Positions 1 to 12,799 of a stretch of DNA of 64,000 nucleotides are shown piece after piece (within the stretch, counting starts at the first letter, position 1; each line of letters begins with the position of its first letter). The position numbers and the translations under genes were made by a program. The stretch covers positions 416,033,081 through 416,097,080 of the forward strand of contig OZ024741.1 in assembly GCA_964016885.1 (NCBI GenBank). The letters run 5' to 3'. The DNA is from Eledone cirrhosa (lineage: Eukaryota; Mollusca; Cephalopoda; Octopoda; Eledonidae). The notes under the pieces were generated by a model. That model made no database searches, was not told where the DNA came from, and worked only from the letters and a program-made list of their open reading frames with translations.

Positions 1-3000
1 CTCTGTTATATTAACTGGGGCCTCTGTTATATTAACTGGGGCCTCTATTATATTAACTGGGGTCTCTGTTATATTAACTGGGGTCTCTGTTATATTAACT
101 GGGGTCTGTTATATTAACTGAGATCTCTGTTATATTAACTGGGGTCTGTTATATTAACTGGGGTCTCTGTTATATTAACTGGGGTCTATGTTATATTAAC
201 TAGGGCCTCTATTATATTAACTGGGGTCTCTGTAATATTAACTGGGGTCTTGGTTATATTAACTGGGGCCTCTGTTATATTAACTGGGGTCTCTGTTATA
301 TTAATTGGGGTCTCTGTTATATTAACTGGGGTCTGTTATCTTAACTGGGGTCTCTGTTATATTAACTGGGGTCTCTGTTATATTAACTGGGGTCTCTGTT
401 ATATTAACTGGGGTCTCTGTTATATTAACTGGGGCCTCTGTTATATTAACTGGGATCTCTATTATATTAACTGGGGTCTGTTATATTAACTGGGGTCTCT
501 GTTATATTAACTGGGGTCTCTGTTATATTAACTGGGGTCTGTTATATTAACTGAGATCTCTGTTATATTAACTGGGGTCTGTTATATTAACTGGGGTCTC
601 TGTTATATTAACTGGGGTCTCTGTTATATTAACTGGGGCCTCTATTATATTAACTGGGGTCTCTGTAATATTAACTGGGGTCTTGGTTATATTAACTGGG
701 GCCTCTGTTATATTAACTGGGGTCTCTGTTATATTGACTGGGGTCTCTGTTATATTAACTGGGGCCTCTGTTATATTAACTGGGGTCTCGGTTATATTAA
801 CTGGGGCCTCTGTTATATTAACTGGGGTCTCTGTTATATTAACTGGGGTCTCTGTTATATTAACTGGGGCATCTATTATATTAACTGGGGTCTCCGTTAT
901 ATTAATTGGGGTCTCTGTTATATTAACTGGGGTCTGTTATCTTAACTGGGGTCTCTGTTATATTAACTGGGGTCTCTGTTATATTAACTGGGGTCTCTGT
1001 TATATTAACTGGGGTCTCTCTTATATTAACTGGGATCTCTGTTATATTAACTGGGGCCTCTGTTATATTAACTGGGATCTCTATTATATTAACTGCGGTC
1101 TGTTATATTAACTGGGGTCTCTGTTATATTAACTGGGGTCTGTTATATTAACTGGGGTCTGTTATATTAACTGGGGTCTGTTATATTAACTGTGGCCTCT
1201 GTTATCTTAACTGTGGTCTCTGTTATATTAACTGGGATCTCTGTTATATTAACTGGGGTCTCTGTTATATTAACTGGTGTCTCTTTTATATTAGCTGGAA
1301 TCTCTGTTATATTAACTGGGGTTTCTGTTATATTAACTGGGGCCTCTATTATATTAACTGGGCTCTGTGTTATATTAACTGGGATCTCTGTTATATTAAC
1401 TGGGGTCTCTGTTATATTAACTGGGGTCTCTGTTATATTAACTGGGATCTCTGTAATATTAACTGGTGTCTCTGTTATATTAACTGGGGTCTCTGTTATA
1501 TTAACTGGGGCCTCTGTTATATTAACTGTGGCCTCTGTTACATGAACTGGGGCCTCTATTATATTAACTGGGGTCTCTGTTATATTAACTGGGGTCTCTG
1601 TTATATTAACTGGGGTCTGTTATATTAACTGAGATCTCTGTTATATTAACTGGGGTCTGTTATATTAACTGGGGTCTCTGTTATATTAACTGGGGCCTCT
1701 ATTATATTAACTGGGGTCTCTGTAATATTAACTGGGGTCTTGGTTATATTAACTGGGGCTTCTGTTATATTAACTGGGGTCTCTGTTATATTAACTTGGG
1801 TCTCTGTTATATTAACTGGGGCCTCTGTTATATTACCTGGGGTCTCTGTTATATTAACTGGGTTCTGTTATATTAAATGGGGTCTCTGTTATATTAACTG
1901 GGGCCTCTGTTATATTAACTGGGGTCTCGGTTATATTAACTGGGGCCTCTGTAATATTAACTGGGGTCTCTGTTATATTAACTGGGGTCTCTGTTATATT
2001 AACTGGGGCATCTATTATATTAACTGGGGTCTCTGTTATATTAATTGGGGTCACTGTTATATTAACTGGGGTCTGTTATCTTAACTGGGGTCTCTGTTAT
2101 ATTAACTGGGGCCTCTGTTATATTAACTGGGGCCTCTGTTATATTAACTGGGGCCTCTATTATATTAACTGGGGTCTCTGTTATATTAACTGGGGTCTCT
2201 GTTATATTAACTGGCGTCTGTTATATTAACTGAGATCTCTGTTATATTAACTGTGGTCTGTTATATTAACTGGGGTCTCTGTTATATTAACTGGGGTCTC
2301 TGTTATATTAAATGGGGCCTCTATTATATTAACTGGGGTCTCTGTAATATTAACTGGGGTCTTGGTTATATTAACTGGGGCCTCTGTTATATTAACTGGG
2401 GTCTCTGTTATATTAACTGGGGTCTCTGTTATAATAACTGGGGCCTCTGTTATATTAACTGGGGTCTCGGTTATATTAACTGGGGCCTCTGTTATATTAA
2501 CTGGGGTCTCCTTTATATTAACTGGGGTCTCTGTTATATTAACTGGGGCATATATTATATTAACTGGGGTCTCTGTTATATTAACTGGGGTCTCTGTTAT
2601 ATTAACTGGGGTCTCTGTTATATTAACTGGGGTCTCTGTTATATTAACTGGGGTCTCTGTTATATTAAATGGGGTCTCTGTTATATTAACTGGGGCGTCT
2701 GTTATATTAACTGGGATCTCTATTATATTAACTGGGGTCTGTTATATTAACTGGGGTCTCTGTTATATTAACTGGGGTCTCTGTTATATTAACTGGGGTC
2801 TGTTATATTAACTGAGATCTCTGTTATATTAACTGGGGTCTCTGTTATATTAACTGGGGTCTCTGTTATATTAACTGGGGTCTGTTATATTAACTGAGAT
2901 CTCTGTTATATTAACTGGGGTCTGTTATATTAACTGGGGTCTCTGTTATATTAACTGGGGTCTCTGTTATATTAACTGGGGCCTCTATTATATTAACTGG

Positions 3001-3213
3001 GGTCTCTGTAATATTAACTGGGGTCTTGGTTATATTAACTGGGGCCTCTGTTATATTAACTGGAGTCTCTGTTATATTAACTGGGGTCTCTGTTATATTA
3101 ACTGGGGCCTCTGTTATATTAACTGGGGTCTCGGTTATATTAACTGGGGCCTCTGTTATATTAACTGGGGTCTCTGTTATATTAACTGGGGTCTCTGTTA
3201 TATTAACTGGGGC
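1..3213 (+). repeat. Higher-order block, ~4062-bp pair, copy 1
   Basis: This stretch matches 4063-7276 unit by unit. The offset is 4062 bp up to about 1.27 kb and 4063 bp afterwards, because copy 2 has a one-base longer, altered unit near 5320-5340 (TTTTATATATAACTGG). The match ends at 3214, where a GCCTCTG unit faces GCATCTA at 7277. The true left end lies outside the window. Confidence 0.88.
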
Positions 3214-3492
3214 CTCTGTTATATTAACTGGGGTCTCTGTTATATTAACTGGGGCCTCTATTATATTAACTGGGGTCTCTGTTATATTAACTGGGGTCTC
3301 TGTTATATTAACTGGGGTCTGTTATATTAACTGAGATCTCTGTTATATTAACTGGGGTCTGTTATATTAACTGGGGTCTCTGTAATATTAACTGGGGTCT
3401 TGGTTATATTAACTGGGGCCTCTGTTATATTAACTGGGGTCTCTGTTATATTAACTTGGGTCTCTGTTATATTAACTGGGGTCTCTGTTATA

Positions 3493-4062
3493 TTAACTGG
3501 GGTCTGTTATATTAAATGGGGTCTCTGTTATATTAACTGGGGCCTGTGTTATATTAACTGGGGTCTCGGTTATATTAACTGGGGCCTCTGTAATATTAAC
3601 TGGGGTCTCGGTTATATTAACTGGGGTCTCTGTTATATTAACTGGGGCATCTATTATATTAACTGGGGTCTCTGTTATATTAATTGGGGTCACTGTTATA
3701 TTAACTGGGGTCTGTTATCTTAACTGGGGTCTCTGTTATATTAACTGGGGTCTCTGTTATATTAACTGGGGTCTCTGTTATATTAACTGGGGTCTGTTAT
3801 ATTAAATGGGGTCTCTGTTATATTAACTGGGGCCTGTGTTATATTAACTGGGGTCTCGGTTATATTAACTGGGGCCTCTGTAATATTAACTGGGGTCTCT
3901 GTTATATTAACTGGGGTCTCTGTTATATTAACTGGGGCATCTATTATATTAACTGGGGTCTCTGTTATATTAATTGGGGTCACTGTTATATTAACTGGGG
4001 TCTGTTATCTTAACTGGGGTCTCTGTTATATTAACTGGGGTCTCTGTTATATTAACTGGGGC
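3493..4062 (+). repeat. Local tandem duplication, 290-bp period
   Basis: The segment starting at 3493 (a 19-bp unit followed by AAATGGGG and GGCCTGTG units) recurs at 3783, 290 bp later, with one visible difference (TCTCGG against TCTCTG). It lies in the spacer between the two ~4-kb copies. A related segment is at 1854-2054. Confidence 0.8.
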
Positions 4063-7000
4063 CTCTGTTATATTAACTGGGGCCTCTGTTATATTAACTG
4101 GGGCCTCTATTATATTAACTGGGGTCTCTGTTATATTAACTGGGGTCTCTGTTATATTAACTGGGGTCTGTTATATTAACTGAGATCTCTGTTATATTAA
4201 CTGGGGTCTGTTATATTAACTGGGGTCTCTGTTATATTAACTGGGGTCTATGTTATATTAACTAGGGCCTCTATTATATTAACTGGGGTCTCTGTAATAT
4301 TAACTGGGGTCTTGGTTATATTAACTGGGGCCTCTGTTATATTAACTGGGGTCTCTGTTATATTAATTGGGGTCTCTGTTATATTAACTGGGGTCTGTTA
4401 TCTTAACTGGGGTCTCTGTTATATTAACTGGGGTCTCTGTTATATTAACTGGGGTCTCTGTTATATTAACTGGGGTCTCTGTTATATTAACTGGGGCCTC
4501 TGTTATATTAACTGGGATCTCTATTATATTAACTGGGGTCTGTTATATTAACTGGGGTCTCTGTTATATTAACTGGGGTCTCTGTTATATTAACTGGGGT
4601 CTGTTATATTAACTGAGATCTCTGTTATATTAACTGGGGTCTGTTATATTAACTGGGGTCTCTGTTATATTAACTGGGGTCTCTGTTATATTAACTGGGG
4701 CCTCTATTATATTAACTGGGGTCTCTGTAATATTAACTGGGGTCTTGGTTATATTAACTGGGGCCTCTGTTATATTAACTGGGGTCTCTGTTATATTGAC
4801 TGGGGTCTCTGTTATATTAACTGGGGCCTCTGTTATATTAACTGGGGTCTCGGTTATATTAACTGGGGCCTCTGTTATATTAACTGGGGTCTCTGTTATA
4901 TTAACTGGGGTCTCTGTTATATTAACTGGGGCATCTATTATATTAACTGGGGTCTCCGTTATATTAATTGGGGTCTCTGTTATATTAACTGGGGTCTGTT
5001 ATCTTAACTGGGGTCTCTGTTATATTAACTGGGGTCTCTGTTATATTAACTGGAGTCTCTGTTATATTAACTGGGGTCTCTGTTATATTAACTGGGATCT
5101 CTGTTATATTAACTGGGGCCTCTGTTATATTAACTGGGATCTCTATTATATTAACTGCGGTCTGTTATATTAACTGGGGTCTCTGTTATATTAACTGGGG
5201 TCTGTTATATTAACTGGGGTCTGTTATATTAACTGGGGTCTGTTATATTAACTGTGGCCTCTGTTATCTTAACTGTGGTCTCTGTTATATTAACTGGGAT
5301 CTCTGTTATATTAACTGGGGTCTCTTTTATATATAACTGGTGTCTCTTTTATATTAGCTGGAATCTCTGTTATATTAACTGGGGTTTCTGTTATATTAAC
5401 TGGGGCCTCTATTATATTAACTGGGCTCTGTGTTATATTAACTGGGATCTCTGTTATATTAACTGGGGTCTCTGTTATATTAACTGGGGTCTCTGTTATA
5501 TTAACTGGGATCTCTGTAATATTAACTGGTGTCTCTGTTATATTAACTGGGGTCTCTGTTATATTAACTGGGGCCTCTGTTATATTAACTGTGGCCTCTG
5601 TTACATGAACTGGGGCCTCTATTATATTAACTGGGGTCTCTGTTATATTAACTGGGGTCTCTGTTATATTAACTGGGGTCTGTTATATTAACTGAGATCT
5701 CTGTTATATTAACTGGGGTCTGTTATATTAACTGGGGTCTCTGTTATATTAACTGGGGCCTCTATTATATTAACTGGGGTCTCTGTAATATTAACTGGGG
5801 TCTTGGTTATATTAACTGGGGCTTCTGTTATATTAACTGGGGTCTCTGTTATATTAACTTGGGTCTCTGTTATATTAACTGGGGCCTCTGTTATATTACC
5901 TGGGGTCTCTGTTATATTAACTGGGTTCTGTTATATTAAATGGGGTCTCTGTTATATTAACTGGGGCCTCTGTTATATTAACTGGGGTCTCGGTTATATT
6001 AACTGGGGCCTCTGTAATATTAACTGGGGTCTCTGTTATATTAACTGGGGTCTCTGTTATATTAACTGGGGCATCTATTATATTAACTGGGGTCTCTGTT
6101 ATATTAATTGGGGTCACTGTTATATTAACTGGGGTCTGTTATCTTAACTGGGGTCTCTGTTATATTAACTGGGGCCTCTGTTATATTAACTGGGGCCTCT
6201 GTTATATTAACTGGGGCCTCTATTATATTAACTGGGGTCTCTGTTATATTAACTGGGGTCTCTGTTATATTAACTGGCGTCTGTTATATTAACTGAGATC
6301 TCTGTTATATTAACTGTGGTCTGTTATATTAACTGGGGTCTCTGTTATATTAACTGGGGTCTCTGTTATATTAAATGGGGCCTCTATTATATTAACTGGG
6401 GTCTCTGTAATATTAACTGGGGTCTTGGTTATATTAACTGGGGCCTCTGTTATATTAACTGGGGTCTCTGTTATATTAACTGGGGTCTCTGTTATAATAA
6501 CTGGGGCCTCTGTTATATTAACTGGGGTCTCGGTTATATTAACTGGGGCCTCTGTTATATTAACTGGGGTCTCCTTTATATTAACTGGGGTCTCTGTTAT
6601 ATTAACTGGGGCATATATTATATTAACTGGGGTCTCTGTTATATTAACTGGGGTCTCTGTTATATTAACTGGGGTCTCTGTTATATTAACTGGGGTCTCT
6701 GTTATATTAACTGGGGTCTCTGTTATATTAAATGGGGTCTCTGTTATATTAACTGGGGCGTCTGTTATATTAACTGGGATCTCTATTATATTAACTGGGG
6801 TCTGTTATATTAACTGGGGTCTCTGTTATATTAACTGGGGTCTCTGTTATATTAACTGGGGTCTGTTATATTAACTGAGATCTCTGTTATATTAACTGGG
6901 GTCTCTGTTATATTAACTGGGGTCTCTGTTATATTAACTGGGGTCTGTTATATTAACTGAGATCTCTGTTATATTAACTGGGGTCTGTTATATTAACTGG

Positions 7001-7276
7001 GGTCTCTGTTATATTAACTGGGGTCTCTGTTATATTAACTGGGGCCTCTATTATATTAACTGGGGTCTCTGTAATATTAACTGGGGTCTTGGTTATATTA
7101 ACTGGGGCCTCTGTTATATTAACTGGAGTCTCTGTTATATTAACTGGGGTCTCTGTTATATTAACTGGGGCCTCTGTTATATTAACTGGGGTCTCGGTTA
7201 TATTAACTGGGGCCTCTGTTATATTAACTGGGGTCTCTGTTATATTAACTGGGGTCTCTGTTATATTAACTGGGGC
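4063..7276 (+). repeat. Higher-order block, ~4062-bp pair, copy 2
   Basis: Second copy of 1-3213, sharing the same order of rare variants: the TTGG unit, the TGTGGCC marker at 5254, AATGGGG and GCATATA units. Differences are a few substitutions and the one-base indel near 5330. The low divergence suggests a recent duplication; this is inferred by eye, not calculated. Confidence 0.88.
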
Positions 7277-7829
7277 ATCTATTATATTAACTGAGGTCTC
7301 TGTTATATTAATTGGGGTCTCTGTTATATTAACTGGGGTCTCTGTTATATTAACTGGGGTCTCTGTTATATTAACTGGGGTCTCTGTTATATTAACTGGG
7401 GTCTCTGTTATATTAACTGGGGTCTCTGTTATATTAACTGGGATCTCTGTTATATTAAATGGGGCCTCTGTTATATTAACTGGGATCTCTGTTATATTAA
7501 CTGGGGTCTGTTATATTAACTGGGGTGTGTTATATTAACTGGGGTCTGTTATATTAACTGTGGCCTCTGTCATATGAACTGGGGCCGCTATTATATTAAC
7601 TGGGTTCTCTGTTATATTAACTGGGGTCTCTGTTATATTAACTGGGGTCTCTGTTATATTAACTGGGGTATGTTATATTAACTGGGGTCTCTGTTATATT
7701 AACTGGGGCTCTGTTATATTAACTGGGGTCTCTGTTATATTAACTGAGGTCCCTGTTATATTAACTGGGGTATGTTATATTAACTGGGGTCTCTGTTATA
7801 TTAACTGGGGCCTCTGTTATATTAACTGG

Positions 7830-10300
7830 GGCCTCTGTTATATTAACTGGGGTCTCTGTTATATTAACTGAGGTCTCTGTTATATTAACTGGGTCTCTGT
7901 TATATTAACTGGGGTATGTTATATTAACTGGGGTCTCTGTTATATTAGCTGGGGTCTCTATTATATTAACTGGGGCCTCTGTTATATTAACTGAGGTCTC
8001 TGTTATATTAACTGGGGTCTCTGTTATATTAACTGGGGTATGTTATATTAATTGGGGTATGTTATATTAACTGGGGTCTCTGTTATATTAACTGGGGTCT
8101 CTGTTATATTAAATGGTGACTCTGTTATATTAACTGGGGTCTCTGTTATATTAACTGGGGCCTCTGTTATATTAACTGGGGCCTCTGTTATATTAACTGG
8201 GGCCTCTATTATATTAACTGGGGTCTCTGTTATATTAACTGGGGACGCTGTTATATTAACTGGGGTCTCTGTAATATTAACTGGGGTCTCTGTTATATTT
8301 ACTGGGGTCTCTGTAATATTAACTGGGGCCTCTATTATATTACCTGGGTCCTCTGTTATATTACCTGGGGTCTCTATTATATTAACTGGGTTCTCTGTTA
8401 TATTAACTGGGGTCTCTGTTATATTAACTGAGGTCTCTGTAATATTAACTGCGTTCTCTGTTATATTAACTGGGGCTTCTAATATATTAACTGGGTTCTC
8501 TGTTATATTAACTGGGGTCTCTGTTATATTAACTGGGGTCTCTGTTATATTAACTGAGGCCTCTGTTATATTAACTGGGGCCTCTATTATATTAACTGGG
8601 GTCTCTGTTATATTAACTGGGGTCTGTTATCTTAACTGGGGTCTCTGTTATATCAACTGGGGTCTCTGTTATATTAACTGGGTTCTCTGTTATATTAACT
8701 GGGGTCTGTTATATTAACTGGGGCCTCTATTATATTAACTGAGGTCTCTGTTATATTAACTGGGGTCTCTGTTATATTAACTGGGGTATGTTATATTAAC
8801 TGGGGTCTCTGTTATATTAACTGGGGTCTCTATTATATTAACTGGGGTCTCTGTTATATTTACTGGGGTCTCTATTATATTAACTGAGGTCTCTGTTATA
8901 TTAACTGGGGTCTCTGTTATATTAACTGGGATCTCTGTCATATTAACTGGGGTCTCTATTATATTAACTGGGGTCTCTGTTATATTAACTGGGGCCTCTG
9001 TTATATTAACTGGGGTCTCTGTTATATTAACTGGGGTATGTTATATTAACTGGGGTCTCTGTTATATTAACTGGGGTCTCTGTTATATTAACTGGGGTCT
9101 CTGTTATATTAACTGGGGCCTCTGTTATATTAACTGGGGCCTCTGTTATATTAACTGGGGCCTCTATTATATTAACTGGGGTCTCTGTTATATTAACTGG
9201 GGTCTCTGTTATATTAACTGGGGTCTGTTATATTAACTGAGATCTCTGTTATGTTAACTGGGGTCTGTTATATTAACTGGGGTCTCTGTTATATTAACTG
9301 GGGTCTCTGTTATATTAACTGGGGCCTCTATTATATTAACTGGGGTCTCTGTAATATTAACTGGGGTCTTGGTTATATTAACTGGGATCTCTGTTATATT
9401 AACTGGGGTCTCTGTTATATTAACTGGGGTCTCTGTTATATTAACTGGGGCCTCTGTTATATTAACTGGGGTCTCGGTTATATTAACTGGGGCCTCTGTT
9501 ATATTACCTGGGGTCTCTGTTATATTAACTGGGGTCTCTGTTATATTAAATGGGGCATCTATTATATTAACTGGGGTCTCTGTTATATTAATTGGGGTCT
9601 CTGTTATATTAACTGGGGTCTGTTATCTTAACTGGGGTCTCTGTTCTATTAACTGGGGTCTCTGTTATATTAACTGGGGTCTCTATTATATTAACTGGGG
9701 TCTCTGTTATGTTAACTGGGATCTCTGTTATATTAACTGGGGCCTCTGTTATATTAACTGGGATCTCTGTTATATTAACTGGGGTCTGTTATATTAACTG
9801 GGGTCTGTTATATTAACTGTGGCATCTGTTATCTTAACTGTGGTCTCTGTTATATTAACTGGGATCTCTGTTATATTAACTGGGGTCTCTGTTATATTAA
9901 CTGGTGTCTCTTTTATATTAACTGGAATCTCTGTTATATTAACTGGGGTTTCTGTTATATTAACTGGGGCCTCTATTATATTAACTGGGCTCTGTGTTAT
10001 ATTAACTGGGATCTCTGTTATATTAACTGGGGTCTTGGTTATATTAACTGGGGTCACTGTTATATTAACTGGGATCTCTGTAATATTAACTGGTGTCTCT
10101 GTTATATTAAATGGGGTCTCTGTTATATTAACTGGCACTCTGTTATATTAACTGGGGCCTCTGTTATATGAACTGGGGCCTCTATTATATTAACTGGGGT
10201 CTCTGTTATATTAACTGGGGTCTCTGTTATATTAACTGGGGTCTCTGTTATATTAACCGGGGTATGTTATATTAACTGGGGTCTCTGTTATATTAACTGG
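7830..10300 (+). repeat. Higher-order block shared with 12.8-15.4 kb
   Basis: The variant order here recurs 4969 bp later, rising to 4990 bp after one extra 21-bp unit in the second copy near 13.07 kb, and to 5135 bp for 9369-10151 against 14504-15286. It includes the GACGCTG, TACCTGGGTCC, GCGTTCTC and AATATATT variants, and a TGTGGCATC form of the marker at 9819. Outer edges are approximate. Confidence 0.8.
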
Positions 10301-11348
10301 GGTCTCTGTTATATTAACTGGGGTCTCTGTTATATTAACTGAGGTCCCTGTTATATTAACTGGGGTATGTTATATTAACTGGGCTCTCTGTTATATTAAC
10401 TGGGGTCTCTGTTATATTAACTGGGGTCTCTGTTATATTAACTGGGGCCTCTGTTATATTAACTGGGGTCTCTGTTATATTAACTGGGGTCTCTGTTATA
10501 TTAACTGAGGTCTCTGTTATATTAACTGGGTCTCTGTTATATTAACTGGGGTATGTTATATTAACTGGGGTCTCTGTTATATTAGCTGGGGTCTCTATTA
10601 TATTAACTGGGGCCTCTGTTATATTAACTGAGGTCTCTGTTATATTAACTGGGGTCTCTGTTATATTAACTGGGGTATGTTATATTAACTGGGGTATGTT
10701 ATATTAACTGGGATCTCTGTAATATTAACTGGTGTCTCTGTTATATTAAATGGGGTCTCTGTTATATTAACTGGCACTCTGTTATATTAACTGGGGCCTC
10801 TGTTATATGAACTGGGGCCTCTATTATATTAACTGGGGTCTCTGTTATATTAACTGGGGTCTCTGTTATATTAACTGGGGTCTCTGTTATATTAACCGGG
10901 GTATGTTATATTAACTGGGGTCTCTGTTATATTAACTGGGGTCTCTGTTATATTAACTGGGGTCTCTGTTATATTAACTGAGGTCCCTGTTATATTAACT
11001 GGGGTATGTTATATTAACTGGGCTCTCTGTTATATTAACTGGGGTCTCTGTTATATTAACTGGGGTCTCTGTTATATTAACTGGGGCCTCTGTTATATTA
11101 ACTGGGGTCTCTGTTATATTAACTGGGGTCTCTGTTATATTAACTGAGGTCTCTGCTATATTAACTGGGTCTCTGTTATATTAACTGGGGTATGTTATAT
11201 TAACTGGGGTCTCTGTTATATTAGCTGGGGTCTCTATTATATTAACTGGGGCCTCTGTTATATTAACTGAGGTCTCTGTTATATTAACTGGGGTCTCTGT
11301 TATATTAACTGGGGTATGTTATATTAACTGGGGTATGTTATATTAACT
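10071..11348 (+). repeat. 639-bp tandem duplication
   Basis: The segment 10071-10709 is followed directly by a copy at 10710-11348. Both contain the rare AACCGGGGTATG unit, at 10255 and 10894, and the GGCACTCTG unit. The constant 639-bp offset and near-identity show a simple head-to-tail duplication. Confidence 0.85.
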
Positions 11349-12799
11349 GGGGTCTCTGTTATATTAACTGGGGTCTCTGTTATATTAACTGGGGTCTCTG
11401 TTATATTAAATGGTGACTCTGTTATATTAACTGGGGTCTCTGTTATATTAACTGGGGCCTCTGTTATATTAACTGGGGCCTCTGTTATATTAACTGGGGC
11501 CTCTATTATATTAACTGGGGTCTCTGTTATATTAACTGGGGTCTCTGTTATATTAACTGGGGTCTGTTATATTAACTGAGATCTCTGTTATATTAACTGG
11601 GGTCTGTTATATTAACTGGGGTCTCTGTTATATTAACTGGGGCCTCTATTATATTAACTGGGGTCTCTGTAATATTAACTGGGGTCTTGGTTATATTAAC
11701 TGGGGCCTCTGTTATATTACCTGGGGTCTCCTTTATATTAACTGGGGTCTCTGTTATATTAACTGGGGCATATATTATATTAACTGGGGTCTCTGTTATA
11801 TTAATTGGGGTCTCTGTTATATTAACTGGGGTCTGTTATCTTAACTGGGGTCTCTGTTATATTAACTGGGGTCTCTGTTATATTAACTGGGGTCTCTGTT
11901 ATATTAACTGGGGTCTCTGTTATATTAACTGGGGTCTCTGTTATATTAACTGGGGCCTCTGTTATATTAACTGGGATCTCTATTATATTAACTGGGGTCT
12001 GTTATATTAACTGGGGTCTCTGTTATATTAACTGGGGTCTCTGTTATATTAACTGGGGTCTGTTATATTAACTGAGATCTCTGTTATATTAACTGGGGTC
12101 TCTGTTATATTAACTGGGGTCTCTGTTATATTAACTGGGGTCTGTTATATTAACTGAGATCTCTGTTATATTAACTGGGGTCTGTTATATTAACTGGGGT
12201 CTCTGTTATATTAACTGGGGTCTCTGTTATATTAACTGGGGCCTCTATTTTATTAACTGGGGTCTCTGTAATATTAAATGGGGTCTTGGTTATATTAACT
12301 GGGGCCTCTGTTATATTAACTGGAGTCTCTGTTATATTAACTGGGGTCTCTGTTATATTAACTGGGGCCTCTGTTATATTAACTGGGGTCTCGGTTATAT
12401 TAACTGGGGCTTCTGTTATATTAACTGGGGTCTCTGTTATATTAACTGGGGTCTCTGTTATATTAACTGGGGCATCTATTATATTAGCTGGGGTCTCTGT
12501 TATATTAATTGGGGTCTCTGTTATATTAACTGGGGTCTCTGTTATATTAACTGGGGTCTCTGTTATATTAACTGGGGTCTCTGTTATATTAACTGGGGTC
12601 TCTGTTATATTAAATGGGGCCTCTGTTATATTAACTGGGATCTCTGTTATATTAACTGGGGTCTGTTATATTAACTGGGGTCTCTGTTATATTAACTGGG
12701 GTCTGTTATATTTACTGGGGTGTGTTATATTAACTGGGGTCTGTTATATTAACTGGGGTCTCTGTTATATTAACTGGGGCCTCTGTTATATTAACTGGG

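Noticed and set aside
683..1111. Long open frames through the satellite encoding repeated heptapeptides (for example SVILTGV, CYINWGL, NITETPV), such as 683-1111, 8052-8717, 13021-13707 and 51117-51692
   Set aside because: A 21-bp unit without a stop in three of six frames gives such frames automatically. They begin mainly at TTG or GTG, shift frame at each 19-bp unit, stop at arbitrary variants and are open on both strands at once. No promoter, splice or codon signal supports them.
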